Below, in pieces: positions 27,111 to 36,426 of a stretch of 64,000 nucleotides of DNA. How positions within the stretch are numbered: position 1 is the first letter of the stretch; every line of letters begins with the position of its first letter. Below the pieces are notes generated by a model. The model worked only from the letters and a program-made list of their open reading frames with translations. It made no database searches and was not told the DNA's origin. Both the position numbers and the translations under genes were made by a program. The DNA is from Paenibacillus faecalis. Lineage in GTDB: Bacteria; Bacillota; Bacilli; Paenibacillales; Paenibacillaceae. The stretch is from NCBI RefSeq assembly GCF_900289175.1, contig NZ_LT985747.1:2011912-2075911 (forward strand), given 5' to 3'.

Positions 27111-27542
27111 AATTAATTCCTCCTTACTGTCATTATGTGATGAATCAAGTTTGTGGGAATTTAGTTTTGTTCCTACATCCCATACATATTAGTTCAACAA
27201 TTGGTTCTAGAACGAAACAATACAAATTTTAAATTTATTGAGGGAATTGGAGATCCATCTTGGCGAAATTGAAAGATAGCTTTAGGTGACGAAAAATATC
27301 GAGTAAAGGTTTTTTCTCCACGGCTTGTTGGTAACCATAAAAGACCAATTTCCCGGTACATAGGTCTATTGTTGCGCTCCAAGAGGGGATAATTCCTTCG
27401 TAAATGGGGATAAGTTCCTATTATAACGACATTTTTCAGCAAAAATGGAAGTTTACGGATTTCGCATTTCGCGTTTGTTTGCTACAATTGCGGTGAAATT
27501 GGAGAATATTGTATGGATAAGATATTGGAATGAGGGTGAACG
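27111..27542 (+). promoter_or_regulatory. 432-base upstream region of the type IV pilus operon
   Basis: No gene is supported here. A weak promoter (TTCGCA at 27461 and TACAAT at 27483-27488, spacer 16) lies about 55 bases before the first pilin gene. Hairpins are possible: AGACC/GGTCT around 27341-27367, and paired segments around 27260-27330 with GGCGAAA, GGTGACGAAA and GGTAACC. These recall parts of a c-di-GMP-I aptamer but do not satisfy the consensus. A minus-strand frame of 82 codons is probably chance. Confidence 0.35.
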
Positions 27543-28655
27543 ATGATTAAGAATGAACGGGGATTTGCACTCCCGATGGTACTCATCTTAGTAACAGCTT
27601 TATCCATATTAGGAATGACCCTTCTTGGAGTTAGTGTAAGCCAAGCTTCCCGAACCGTTTATCAGGAGAAAAAAGAGCAGGCGTTCTACATTGCGAAGTC
27701 TGGTGCCGATGCGATTGCGTCGTATATTATTGAGAACTATAATCCAGTCACATTAACAACAACAGCTATATCCACTCTTAATCACGACTATTTAGATCAA
27801 GATATTTATCTTGGGCAAGGTACTTTTCGCGCTGAAGTTACAACGGGCGCTCCTCTCAATCCATACACCATCATTGTAAAATCAACAGCCAAAGTAGGGA
27901 ACGTTACAAATCAAGCCACATTGACCTTAGAACCCGATGCACCAATTGTTTCTATGAATCATGCGATTTTTGCCTCGCAAAATATTAATATAACCAGCAC
28001 TTCACAAACAACAATTAATAATGGGGGGAGTGTTGTTGCTGGTGGTATCATTCATGAACCCCTTAATCCAAATAATAAAATAAAGTTCCCTGCTGGAGGC
28101 GGTCCTCCACAATCGGGTTATCCTACAGAAAACTTTCCACCGATTATCCCGTTTCACAATACAGATTCTTGGCCCATTGAACCCGTTGGTGCAAAGATAA
28201 ATAAAAGCGGAAGGTATAAGGATCCTAGTCCAGCAGAAAGTGTAAGTTTCAACATCGAAATAACAAACAACAAAGATCTCTATATTGTGTTTGATCAATT
28301 TAAACCGTCTTCAGCCATTATTAACATTTCAGGTACTGGAGATGGAATCATTAATATTTATGCAAACACTATAGATATAGCTTCTTCCTTTACGATCTAT
28401 AACTTATCTAATAAAAAAGTAATACTGTATGTAAGCGATACCATTGATTTTGTCGGATCATTTAATCTGCACGGTGTTCTTCTGTATGCTCCAGAAGCCG
28501 AGTATACTGCGACAAATGGATCTACGAGTATTACAGGTGCGATGGTAACGAAGAATCTTAGTCTAAATGGTGCTACAGAAGTCAACTATGACGCTAATAT
28601 CGCAAATCTCATTTCAGAAACACGTAAGTTTAAGAAAGTGAAGTGGAGCAACTAG
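27543..28655 (+). CDS. PilX-like minor pilin / pilus-assembly protein
   Basis: A 370-residue protein with a class III-type prepilin N-terminus: the short leader MIKNERG is followed by FALPMVLILVTALSILGMTLLG. The hydrophobic helix is followed by a long beta-rich part with a parallel-repeat look (IINISGTGDGIINIYANTIDIA). Such proteins head type IV pilus operons and sit at the pilus tip. It is the first gene of the cluster; the next follows after 21 bases. The Glu5 that major pilins carry is replaced by Met, as in PilX-type proteins. Confidence 0.78.
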   Translation: MIKNERGFALPMVLILVTALSILGMTLLGVSVSQASRTVYQEKKEQAFYIAKSGADAIASYIIENYNPVTLTTTAISTLNHDYLDQDIYLGQGTFRAEVTTGAPLNPYTIIVKSTAKVGNVTNQATLTLEPDAPIVSMNHAIFASQNINITSTSQTTINNGGSVVAGGIIHEPLNPNNKIKFPAGGGPPQSGYPTENFPPIIPFHNTDSWPIEPVGAKINKSGRYKDPSPAESVSFNIEITNNKDLYIVFDQFKPSSAIINISGTGDGIINIYANTIDIASSFTIYNLSNKKVILYVSDTIDFVGSFNLHGVLLYAPEAEYTATNGSTSITGAMVTKNLSLNGATEVNYDANIANLISETRKFKKVKWSN

Positions 28656-28676
28656 TTATGTATAGGGGGGGATCGA

Positions 28677-29135
28677 TTGAATGCATTAAGACAAAATAAA
28701 GGGTTTACGTTGATTGAAGTCTTAATCTCTTTTGTATTGCTCGCCATTTTGGCAACGGTTACCTTTAGTCTTTTCACGCATGGTTTTCAATCCATTACGA
28801 AATTTGGGGATCGGAGCGAATCGATGCATCTGGCCCGTAAAGATATTGAACAAGCAACGAGTGGAACCGATGGAAATTTGACGATTAATAAGGTTTCTGG
28901 CACAGGTGTTCCGATCACTATTCACGGTGAGACGGTGCAAAAGCAAATAACGGGGGCCTCGGGAAGTAATTTGGATCTATTTATTGCAACCCCACCGCAG
29001 TGGGCGGCCTCAGTTAATTATACGTTGAATGATCAGGTGAGATATAACGGGAAGAACTACAAATGCATACAACCTCACACATCAAGTGTAAGTAATACAC
29101 CGATCAATGCGGTCTCTCTTTGGACGATTATATAG
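28677..29135 (+). CDS. PilV-like minor pilin fused to a CBM5/12 chitin-binding-like domain
   Basis: A 152-residue protein starting with TTG after GGGGGGGATCGA. The leader NALRQNKG precedes FTLIEVLISFVLLAILATV, a normal prepilin peptidase site and assembly helix. After a short globular part, residues 108-152 match the CBM5/12 pattern: W109, Y115, ND at 118-119, Y123-N-G, Y128-K-C130, H134-T, P142 and LW149. Such domains bind chitin or related polysaccharides in secreted chitinases. A pilus carrying one would act as a glycan adhesin. The domain call is from the motif alone. Confidence 0.75.
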   Translation: MNALRQNKGFTLIEVLISFVLLAILATVTFSLFTHGFQSITKFGDRSESMHLARKDIEQATSGTDGNLTINKVSGTGVPITIHGETVQKQITGASGSNLDLFIATPPQWAASVNYTLNDQVRYNGKNYKCIQPHTSSVSNTPINAVSLWTII

Positions 29136-29197
29136 AAAAAATGGACATGCTGTTCTTGATAGTGTTAACGGACCATGTTCGGAAATGGGGGCCCAAA

Positions 29198-29752
29198 ATG
29201 CAGAGCTGGAAGCTGAATCAGAAAGGTCTAACCCTATTTGAATTATTAGCATCGATTGTGCTATTGATGATTGTCGCATCTTTAGCTTTTTCCGCCTACA
29301 ACTTCGGTGTAAATGCATATCAACGAGCTAATGAGAAAAGCGAGCTTCAAGATGAAGTACGGATTGCCTCGCATGTGATAACGTCGCAATTACGTTTTGC
29401 CAGTGAAGTTCAGTTATTAAATGCTTGCCCATCAAGTTTCGAACCAGGTACTAACTATATCTGCACGAATGAGAGAAGTATTGAAGAGCATGTGTATGAT
29501 ACCGTTTCAGCTTCTCATGTGACACGTAGGATCGTAACCGATAACTTAAAGGATCCTCCGATTACATATAGTGTTGAATTTGGCAAGACAAGCTCCTCCA
29601 TTCTCGCCTACAAAATCATAAGCAAAAAGAATCAGCAGAGGTTCGAAGTGAATTCCGAAGTATCCCTGCTCAACATGGAATTAAACAAAGAAACGATTAC
29701 AACCGTGGGGACTTCAGCATTTTATGCCCTGGCCTACAAAGAAGGCACTTAA
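29198..29752 (+). CDS. PilW-like minor pilin
   Basis: A 184-residue prepilin: the leader MQSWKLNQKG precedes LTLFELLASIVLLMIVASLAF. The Glu at position 5 after the cleavage site is present. The rest is a globular domain with two cysteines (NACPSS and NYICTN) that could form a disulfide. The start at 29198 gives a standard ten-residue leader; the frame is open upstream to 29120 and would overlap the previous gene, but makes a leader far too long. Confidence 0.78.
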   Translation: MQSWKLNQKGLTLFELLASIVLLMIVASLAFSAYNFGVNAYQRANEKSELQDEVRIASHVITSQLRFASEVQLLNACPSSFEPGTNYICTNERSIEEHVYDTVSASHVTRRIVTDNLKDPPITYSVEFGKTSSSILAYKIISKKNQQRFEVNSEVSLLNMELNKETITTVGTSAFYALAYKEGT

Positions 29753-29795
29753 ACTTTTTTGGCATCCCTATTAATTTGAAGGCAGGTGATAAAGG

Positions 29796-31457
29796 ATGAA
29801 TAAACCTCACAAAAGACTTGGAGAATTGCTTATCGAGGCAGAACTCATCACGAATGAACAATTAGAGACTGCCCTTCGAGAAAAGAAGGCGAATCAGAAA
29901 ATAGGAGAAACCTTGTTGCAATTAGGCTTTATTAGCGAGCAAAGGTTAATCGAGGTGCTGGAATTCCAACTAGGTATCCCCTACGTGAGTCTGTATAAAT
30001 ATCCTATCGATACGAAGCTGCTTAACATAGTGCCGAAAGAAACGGCTGAACGAAATAAGCTGATCCCGCTGAAAAAAGAAAATAATAAGTTGTTTGTTGC
30101 CATGGCGGATCCGATGGATTTCTACGCGATTGACGATCTGCGATTATCGACAGGATTCCAAATTGAAGTCGTTATCGCAACCAAAGAAGACATCTATAAA
30201 TCTATCAATAAGTATTACAGTTTAGTAGATAACATGGACGATTTGCTCGGGATGGATCTGAAATCCAAAGATCATGAAGAAGATACCGTTACCGACGAGA
30301 ATTCACCTGTTGTGAAGCTGGTTAATCAAATGATTCTGGTTGCTTATCAACAGCGGGCAAGTGATATACATATTGATCCTAGAGAAGCAGAGGTTGTAGT
30401 TCGGTATCGAGTCGATGGGATATTGAGAACGGAGCAGAAATTTCCTAAGAACATGTTAAGTATGATCGTAGCCCGCATCAAGATCATGGCTAATCTGAAC
30501 ATTACCGAATTTCGTGTCCCGCAGGATGGAAGGATCAAAATCATTTTGGATGGCAATGCGGTGGACCTGCGTATTTCTACCCTTCCTACGGTTTACGGTG
30601 AGAAGGTGGTTATGCGGATTTTGGATCTTGGCAGTTCAGCGATTGATTTGAAGCGAATGAATTTTCACCCTACCAATTATGAGCGCTTCGTTCAATTGAT
30701 TGACAAGCCAACAGGTATTGTACTTATTACGGGTCCGACTGGGTCAGGGAAATCGTCGACATTGTACTCAGCGTTAAGCCAATTAAACACGCCCGATGTG
30801 AATATTATTACGGTTGAAGATCCTGTCGAGTATCGCTTGGAGGGCGTCAATCAAGTACAGGTAAATGCAAACACAGGGATGACATTTGCCAAAGGGTTAC
30901 GATCCATCCTGCGTCAAGATCCTAACATCGTAATGGTAGGGGAGATTCGGGATACAGAAACTGCAGAAATTTCGGTGCGCGCCTCACTTACAGGTCATCT
31001 TGTATTAAGTACAATTCATACCAATGATGCGATCAGCACGATTACACGCTTAATTGATATGGGAATAGAGCCTTTTCTCGTAGCCGCATCACTGTCTGGC
31101 GTAGTTGCTCAGCGGCTTGTCAGACGGATATGCCAAGAATGCAAAACAATCGATATGCCTACGAATCGCGAACAAGAGATTTTTGAAAAGCGCGGGTTAC
31201 AGGTGGATACAATTGCTCGCGGCAAAGGCTGTGGAGCCTGCAATATGACAGGTTATAAAGGACGAATCGCCATCCATGAAATTCTAGTTATTGATGATGA
31301 AATCAGAAGGATGATTATGAATAATCGATCGATGGAAGAGATCAGACAAATTGCAGTGAACAAAGGGACCATTTTTCTCTTGGATGATGGGTTGATGAAG
31401 GTGAAAGAAGGTTATACAACCACGGAAGAAGTGCTGCGTGTCGCGATTAGTGAATAG
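29796..31457 (+). CDS. pilB: type IV pilus extension ATPase PilB
   Basis: A 553-residue hexameric secretion ATPase that drives pilus assembly. Residues 1-150 are an MshEN-type domain with repeated LGELLIEAELIT-like blocks, which in other systems can bind c-di-GMP. The catalytic part has Walker A GPTGSGKSST, the Asp box ITVEDPVEY, Walker B (MVGEIRDTETAEI) and the His box (GHLVLSTIHTNDA). A four-Cys zinc site (CQEC and CGAC) is present. RBS GAAGGCAGGTGATAA precedes the ATG. Confidence 0.95.
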   Translation: MNKPHKRLGELLIEAELITNEQLETALREKKANQKIGETLLQLGFISEQRLIEVLEFQLGIPYVSLYKYPIDTKLLNIVPKETAERNKLIPLKKENNKLFVAMADPMDFYAIDDLRLSTGFQIEVVIATKEDIYKSINKYYSLVDNMDDLLGMDLKSKDHEEDTVTDENSPVVKLVNQMILVAYQQRASDIHIDPREAEVVVRYRVDGILRTEQKFPKNMLSMIVARIKIMANLNITEFRVPQDGRIKIILDGNAVDLRISTLPTVYGEKVVMRILDLGSSAIDLKRMNFHPTNYERFVQLIDKPTGIVLITGPTGSGKSSTLYSALSQLNTPDVNIITVEDPVEYRLEGVNQVQVNANTGMTFAKGLRSILRQDPNIVMVGEIRDTETAEISVRASLTGHLVLSTIHTNDAISTITRLIDMGIEPFLVAASLSGVVAQRLVRRICQECKTIDMPTNREQEIFEKRGLQVDTIARGKGCGACNMTGYKGRIAIHEILVIDDEIRRMIMNNRSMEEIRQIAVNKGTIFLLDDGLMKVKEGYTTTEEVLRVAISE

Positions 31458-31470
31458 AGGTGGGATGACA

Positions 31471-32505
31471 TTGGATTCATTGGAGCATTTATTACGAATG
31501 GCCTTTGAGAGTAAGGCCTCTGACTTGCATTTAACTGTAGATGTGCCCCCCATTGTGCGAATTCATGGTGAACTGAAACAACATGGCGAGGACAAGCTTA
31601 CTCAAGAAGATACAGTGAAAATGGCTAAAAGTATAATGACAAAAGAGCAATGGGATGTTTTTCAGGAGAAGAGGGAGTTGGACTTTTCTTTCGGGATTAA
31701 AGATTTAACTCGCTTCCGTGTCAATGTCTATCACCAACGTTCGAATGTTGGTATCGCACTTCGGCTCATTCCGACGGAAATTCCAGAGCTTGAAAACTTG
31801 CATGTACCGGAAGTATTGCGTCAACTGTCTACGAAGGCGCAAGGATTGATTTTAGTAACTGGACCAACGGGGAGTGGAAAGTCTACAACATTAGCCTCCC
31901 TGCTCAATGATATGAACCGAAAAATGCGAAAACACATCATAACGTTAGAAGATCCGATTGAATATTTGCACAGCAACCGCTACTCGGTCATTAACCAACG
32001 AGAAATCGGCTATGACTCACATAGTTTTGCGAATGGATTGCGCGCTGCGCTTCGTCAGGACCCAGATGTCATTCTCGTCGGAGAGCTTCGGGATTTGGAG
32101 ACGATCTCCATTGCGATCACGGCCGCTGAGACGGGTCACTTGGTACTAGGGACACTGCATACACCGAATGCACCCGCGACAATTGATCGTATACTCGACG
32201 TGTTTCCACCGAATCAGCAAGGGCAAATTCGGATTCAGTTAGCCTCCGTTTTAATTGGTATATTGTCACAGCGCTTATTTCCAACGATGGATAATCGCGG
32301 CAGACATGTCGCAACAGAATTGTTGATCAATAACCATGCGATTGCGAATTTGATACGAAATGAGAAAGTGCACCAAATCTACAACTTCATGCAGACAGGG
32401 AAATCCTACGGCATGCATACACTCGAAATGTCGATGAACGATCTCATAGAGAAGAGGATTATTACGAGAGAGGTAGCAGCACCTTACTTTAGGGAGATGA
32501 GTTAA
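31471..32505 (+). CDS. pilT: type IV pilus retraction ATPase PilT
   Basis: A 344-residue ATPase that pulls pili back and powers twitching motility. It has Walker A TGPTGSGKSTT, an Asp box LEDPIEY, Walker B VGELRDLETI, a His box TGHLVLGTLHT and, near the end, AIANLIRNEK in the place of the AIRNLIRE retraction motif. The start is the TTG at 31471 six bases after AGGTGGG, giving MDSLEHLLRMAF as in other PilT proteins. Its last base is shared with the pilC start. Confidence 0.93.
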   Translation: MDSLEHLLRMAFESKASDLHLTVDVPPIVRIHGELKQHGEDKLTQEDTVKMAKSIMTKEQWDVFQEKRELDFSFGIKDLTRFRVNVYHQRSNVGIALRLIPTEIPELENLHVPEVLRQLSTKAQGLILVTGPTGSGKSTTLASLLNDMNRKMRKHIITLEDPIEYLHSNRYSVINQREIGYDSHSFANGLRAALRQDPDVILVGELRDLETISIAITAAETGHLVLGTLHTPNAPATIDRILDVFPPNQQGQIRIQLASVLIGILSQRLFPTMDNRGRHVATELLINNHAIANLIRNEKVHQIYNFMQTGKSYGMHTLEMSMNDLIEKRIITREVAAPYFREMS

Positions 32506-33713
32506 TGGCGCAATTTGAGTACATTGGGCGCGATAGATCCGGCAAGACTCGTAAAGGAAAAATAACGAGTGCTGCCCGCAAAGATGCCGTCATGGCTCTT
32601 CGTGAGAAGGGGATTGCGGTATCGGACATTGTTGAAGTGGAGACCACGGTGTTCAATCAAGAGATTTCGATCGGTAACCCTGTTAAAACCCAAGATTTTG
32701 TAATCTATTTGCGGCAATTTTCAACTTTGATCATAGCGGGGGTATCGGTCGCTGAGGCAACGAAAATATTGGCTCAACAAACCGAAAGCAAGGCACTTCG
32801 TAAAGCATTGATGAATGTTGAAGAAGAGCTGCGCTCGGGTAAGCCGTTATCTATCGCTGCGGCAAATCATGTGAAAATTTTCCCTCCGATGTTTATCAAC
32901 TTGGTACAAGCTGGGGAAGCCACCGGTAATCTGGATGAGACGCTGGATCGACTTGCTGTTTATTTTGAGAAACAGCATTATACCCGGCAAAAGGTGAAAT
33001 CTGCTTTAACGTATCCAATTGCGATTGCGATCTTCGCGATTGCGGTTGTGATCTTCCTATTAACGAACATCGTCCCGACTTTTGCATCGATGTTTATGCA
33101 ATTTGACGCTGAGCTGCCAGCGATCACGAAGACCGTCTTGGCGATTAGTGAGTGGGTGCAGGCATTCTGGTGGCTTATGTTACTAATCTTCGCTGTCATC
33201 GTGATCGGAATCATGCTAATCCTACAAAAACCATCCAGTAAATATTATTTCGACTATGCCATATTGAAGGTTCCTGTTTTTGGAAAATTAGTACAGAAAT
33301 CGGTCATCGCACGGATGACAAGAACCTTGAGTTCTTTATTTAAAAGTTCCGTTCCAATCCTTGAATCTCTCGTCATTGTGGAAAAGGTCGTAATGAATGA
33401 AGTGATGAATCGCGTGTTAAAAGAGTCAAGGACATCACTCGAAGGGGGGAAGTCGCTATCCGACCCGATGAAACAGCATTGGATATTCCCACCGTTAGTG
33501 ACACAAATGATCGCGATTGGGGAACAATCCGGTTCCTTGGACCTTATGCTGGAGAAAATATCCGACTTCTATGAGAAGGAAGTAGATGCAACGGCAGATA
33601 CCTTGAAAGGTCTAATCGAGCCAATTATGATCATCCTGCTTGCTGGTATGGTTGGGTTCATCGTGCTGTCGATCATGGTGCCGATGTTCGATATTTTCAA
33701 CCACGTCAAATAG
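32505..33713 (+). CDS. pilC: type IV pilus inner-membrane platform protein PilC
   Basis: A 402-residue membrane protein with two T2SF domains (FLRQFSTLIIAGVSVAEAT and MTRTLSSLFKSSVPILESL) and three membrane segments. It couples PilB/PilT to pilin insertion. The start overlaps the pilT stop (TAATG), so the two are translationally coupled. The GEATGNLDETLDRLA and GEQSGSLDLMLEKI motifs are typical. Confidence 0.94.
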   Translation: MAQFEYIGRDRSGKTRKGKITSAARKDAVMALREKGIAVSDIVEVETTVFNQEISIGNPVKTQDFVIYLRQFSTLIIAGVSVAEATKILAQQTESKALRKALMNVEEELRSGKPLSIAAANHVKIFPPMFINLVQAGEATGNLDETLDRLAVYFEKQHYTRQKVKSALTYPIAIAIFAIAVVIFLLTNIVPTFASMFMQFDAELPAITKTVLAISEWVQAFWWLMLLIFAVIVIGIMLILQKPSSKYYFDYAILKVPVFGKLVQKSVIARMTRTLSSLFKSSVPILESLVIVEKVVMNEVMNRVLKESRTSLEGGKSLSDPMKQHWIFPPLVTQMIAIGEQSGSLDLMLEKISDFYEKEVDATADTLKGLIEPIMIILLAGMVGFIVLSIMVPMFDIFNHVK

Positions 33714-33763
33714 GTTATAGTGCAACACTATAATAGATTATTTAAAAAATGGGAGGTATTCAA

Positions 33764-34216
33764 ATGGTTCATGCAATGAGAAAGACATTAAAAAATGAGA
33801 AAGGGTTAACGTTGATCGAGTTACTAGCAGTTGTAGTAATTCTGGGGATTGTCGCGGCCATTGCGATTCCGGCGATTGGGGGCATTATCGACAATAGTAA
33901 GAAAGATGCGCATGTTGCAAATGCAGTGCAGATGATTAATTCAGCAAAATTGGCTGTGACGGGGGATAGTAGCATGAGACCGGATACTGATAACAAATCT
34001 AAACAAATAACAATGAAATGGCTTGAAGATGAGGGGTATTTAGAAACAGTCAAAGATCCAGATAACAAAGAGTATAATAAAGAAGACTCTTATGTGGAAG
34101 TATCTACAACTGATGGTAAAAAATTTACCTATAAAGTTACCATTACTAATGGTATGAGAGGAATAGTGTTAACTGAAGAGGATGAAGTTGATCGAAGTTT
34201 AGTTAAAGAAGTTTAG
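33764..34216 (+). CDS. pilA: major type IV pilin PilA
   Basis: A 150-residue prepilin. A 15-residue leader ends KNEKG and is followed by LTLIELLAVVVILGIVAAIAIPAIGGI, with the Glu at position 5. The C-terminal part is small, charged and without cysteines, so it lacks the disulfide loop of proteobacterial pilins, as in other Gram-positive T4P. The start is ATG 33764 after GGGAGGTATTCAA. It is followed by a decayed second pilin copy. Confidence 0.92.
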   Translation: MVHAMRKTLKNEKGLTLIELLAVVVILGIVAAIAIPAIGGIIDNSKKDAHVANAVQMINSAKLAVTGDSSMRPDTDNKSKQITMKWLEDEGYLETVKDPDNKEYNKEDSYVEVSTTDGKKFTYKVTITNGMRGIVLTEEDEVDRSLVKEV

Positions 34217-34281
34217 TTAAATAAGGATGCAATTTGGAGGTACTAGTGAATACTCCATGAACAACTCAAAAGTTTCAGTAA

Positions 34282-34520
34282 AAGAAGACAATTCATTTAA
34301 AAAACGAAAATGGCCTTACCCTAAGCGAATTGCTAGCTGTTTGTGTCATTCTTGGCATCATTACAGCCATCGCAATTCCAGCAATAGGTGAAATCATTGA
34401 CAATAGCCGCAAGGATGCCCACGTTGGAAATGCGATTCAGATGATCGATGCGGCGACGGCACCGATGTAGACGACTACGTCCCAGAAACCGAGATCGCTC
34501 GTTCATCCGTTCACAACTAA
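34282..34520 (+). pseudogene. degenerate second pilin gene
   Basis: A frame without a start codon (stop at 34279-34281) encodes KKTIHLKNENG then LTLSELLAVCVILGIITAI and continues to a stop at 34468-34470. It matches PilA closely through DNSRKDAHVGNAIQMI. After the stop another frame gives GDGTDVDDYVPETEIARSS up to a stop at 34518-34520, which looks like a pilin C-terminus. So the gene has lost its start and its middle by deletion and frameshift. It could still serve as donor sequence for recombination with pilA. Confidence 0.8.
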
Positions 34521-34522
34521 AA

Positions 34523-34544
34523 CACTCCCCCTTCGGGGGGAGTG
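34523..34544 (+). terminator. UUCG hairpin before pilD
   Basis: CACTCCCCC and GGGGGAGTG pair perfectly around a TTCG loop. Only a weak T-rich stretch follows, so it may stabilise the pilin mRNA end or partly terminate, giving more pilA than pilD message. Confidence 0.6.
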
Positions 34545-34569
34545 CTATTCTCATCAAGGGGAAATGTTC

Positions 34570-35325
34570 ATGACCAGTATCTACTATAGTTATGCAGCAG
34601 TTTTGGGCTTATTTTTAGGTTCCTTCTATAATGTGGTGGGACTTCGGGTACCACAAGGGGAGTCGATTATTCGGCCTCGCTCCCATTGTACGAATTGTCA
34701 ACACACATTAGGTCCGAGTGAACTCATCCCTTTTTTTTCATATTTGTGGTTAAAAGGCACCTGCAGAAGTTGTGGCACGAAGATTTCCCCATTATACATT
34801 ATCACTGAAATCGGAACGGCTTTGCTATTTGCTGTAATCCCGTGGTCTATGGGGTGGTCGCTTGAATTACTCGTAGCATGGAGCCTAGCTTCACTTCTCA
34901 TTATTATTACGATTACAGATCTACGTTATATGTTGATTCCAAATAAGATATTGATCGTGTTTGCCATTCTATTTATTCTATTTCGCTTTTTTGTTCCGCT
35001 CCATCCCTGGTGGGATATGTTTACCGGAGCGGCGAGTGGCTTCACTTTGTTATTATTGATTGCCCTCATCAGCAAAAACGGTATGGGCGGTGGAGACATT
35101 AAGTTGTTTGCTGTCTTGGGGTTAGCCTTGGGATGGAAGGGGGTTCTGCTCGCATTCTTGTTCTCTACGTTTTATGGAACGCTGATAGGGGTTGTTGGAA
35201 TGATCCTCGGCAAGGTTCACAGAGGTCAGCCGATGCCTTTTGGTCCAGCGATTGCACTGGGAACCATGACCGCTTATTTGTGGGGAGATGCGTTTATTAA
35301 TTGGTATTATCAGTCCTTTTTTTGA
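34570..35325 (+). CDS. pilD: prepilin peptidase / methylase PilD
   Basis: A 251-residue membrane aspartic peptidase (A24) that cuts and N-methylates prepilins. The cytoplasmic zinc-binding loop has CTNC and CRSC. The catalytic aspartates are in TDLRYMLIPN and GMGGGDIKLF. ATG 34570 is preferred over 34564 because of the spacing to AAGGGG. All prepilins in the operon are likely substrates. Confidence 0.94.
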   Translation: MTSIYYSYAAVLGLFLGSFYNVVGLRVPQGESIIRPRSHCTNCQHTLGPSELIPFFSYLWLKGTCRSCGTKISPLYIITEIGTALLFAVIPWSMGWSLELLVAWSLASLLIIITITDLRYMLIPNKILIVFAILFILFRFFVPLHPWWDMFTGAASGFTLLLLIALISKNGMGGGDIKLFAVLGLALGWKGVLLAFLFSTFYGTLIGVVGMILGKVHRGQPMPFGPAIALGTMTAYLWGDAFINWYYQSFF

Positions 35326-35343
35326 TCTAGTGGAGGAGAAAAT

Positions 35344-36426
35344 ATGATTGCTAGCAGACGGGAAAAAGCAACTCAAACACGTAAGGAACGTCCAGCGAAT
35401 GGACTGCGTGCCTCAATCAAAGGCAATAAAAGAAGCATTCCAAAAAGGAAGATGGTTAGTTTCGTCATTAAGGATCATGTCATTCGTTATATCGATTCGA
35501 AAAAGCCAGATTTATCTGGCGTTATTGCTTGTGGAGAGCATTATTTGCCGTCAGGTGTTATTCGAGATGGAAAAATTATGGATGTTGAACGCTTTCGGAC
35601 GATCCTAAGAGATTGTGTTCGCAAGTGGAAATTGAAGAATCGGGAAGTCCAATTTCTTGTACCCGATTCGCGTGTAATCGTCCGTAAAATCGAAACTCCT
35701 ATAGATATCCAGGACGACGAGATCAAAGGGCATCTATATCTGGAATTGGGAACGAATATTCATTTGCCGTTTGATAATCCGATCTTTGATATTGACGTTC
35801 TCGGTCAGAAAGAAGACAAAAAAGAAGTATTGTTATTTGCGGCTCCCGAGGAGCTGGTAACGGAGTATACCCAAATTATGAAAAGTGTCAATCTGAAACC
35901 AACTGTTGCGGATGTATCCTCATTGGCAATATATCGGTTGTTTCATAAAGTCTATGGGGAATCGGATCATGCAATCTCTGACGGATCGACAACCCTTTCG
36001 GTTCAGTTTGATTTACAGACCGTTACGATTAGTGTGCTCAGTCAACATAAGTTGCTATTATTGCGCCAATTTAAAATGAACCTCTCAATGGAGAACTGGG
36101 AACGGAAAATAGATAGACATGGGGCATCGGAGCCAATATGGATCGGTGATGAGAGCTATTTGAAATATGAAATTAATGTGATGATGGGCGAAATTCAGCG
36201 TATAATCAATTTTTATCGGACTTTAACGCAGCATGATGACGAGATTGAAATCATTCTGCTTACGGGGGATTACCCGGATCTTAAAGGCATTGCTCAAGAC
36301 CTACAGCAGGCGTTCGGGAAGGTTCCGCTGCTATTTCGCAACGAGTTATTCGATACCCAATCTACAGAATTAATTACTCCCAAATACTATTTGGCGCTTG
36401 GTTTGTCCTTAAAGGGGGACTTCTAA
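35344..36426 (+). CDS. pilM: type IV pilus assembly protein PilM
   Basis: A 360-residue actin-like cytoplasmic protein that docks to the N-terminus of PilN. The first 35 residues are a basic extension (SRREKATQTRKERP) not usual for PilM. The pattern KMVSFVIKDHVIRYID through ETPIDIQDDEIKGHL and LPFDNPIFDIDVLG is typical. The last base overlaps the pilN start. RBS GTGGAGGAGAAAAT precedes the ATG. Confidence 0.88.
   Translation: MIASRREKATQTRKERPANGLRASIKGNKRSIPKRKMVSFVIKDHVIRYIDSKKPDLSGVIACGEHYLPSGVIRDGKIMDVERFRTILRDCVRKWKLKNREVQFLVPDSRVIVRKIETPIDIQDDEIKGHLYLELGTNIHLPFDNPIFDIDVLGQKEDKKEVLLFAAPEELVTEYTQIMKSVNLKPTVADVSSLAIYRLFHKVYGESDHAISDGSTTLSVQFDLQTVTISVLSQHKLLLLRQFKMNLSMENWERKIDRHGASEPIWIGDESYLKYEINVMMGEIQRIINFYRTLTQHDDEIEIILLTGDYPDLKGIAQDLQQAFGKVPLLFRNELFDTQSTELITPKYYLALGLSLKGDF

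Noticed and set aside
27260..27345. Possible c-di-GMP-I (GEMM) riboswitch before the pilus operon
   Set aside because: Short pieces resemble the motif, but the P2 GAAA loop, the GGGACGCAAAGCC strand and the GGTTACCG end are not in the right form or order.
27194..27442. Minus-strand frame of 82 codons
   Set aside because: No ribosome site, unnatural composition and position in a promoter/leader region; probably chance.
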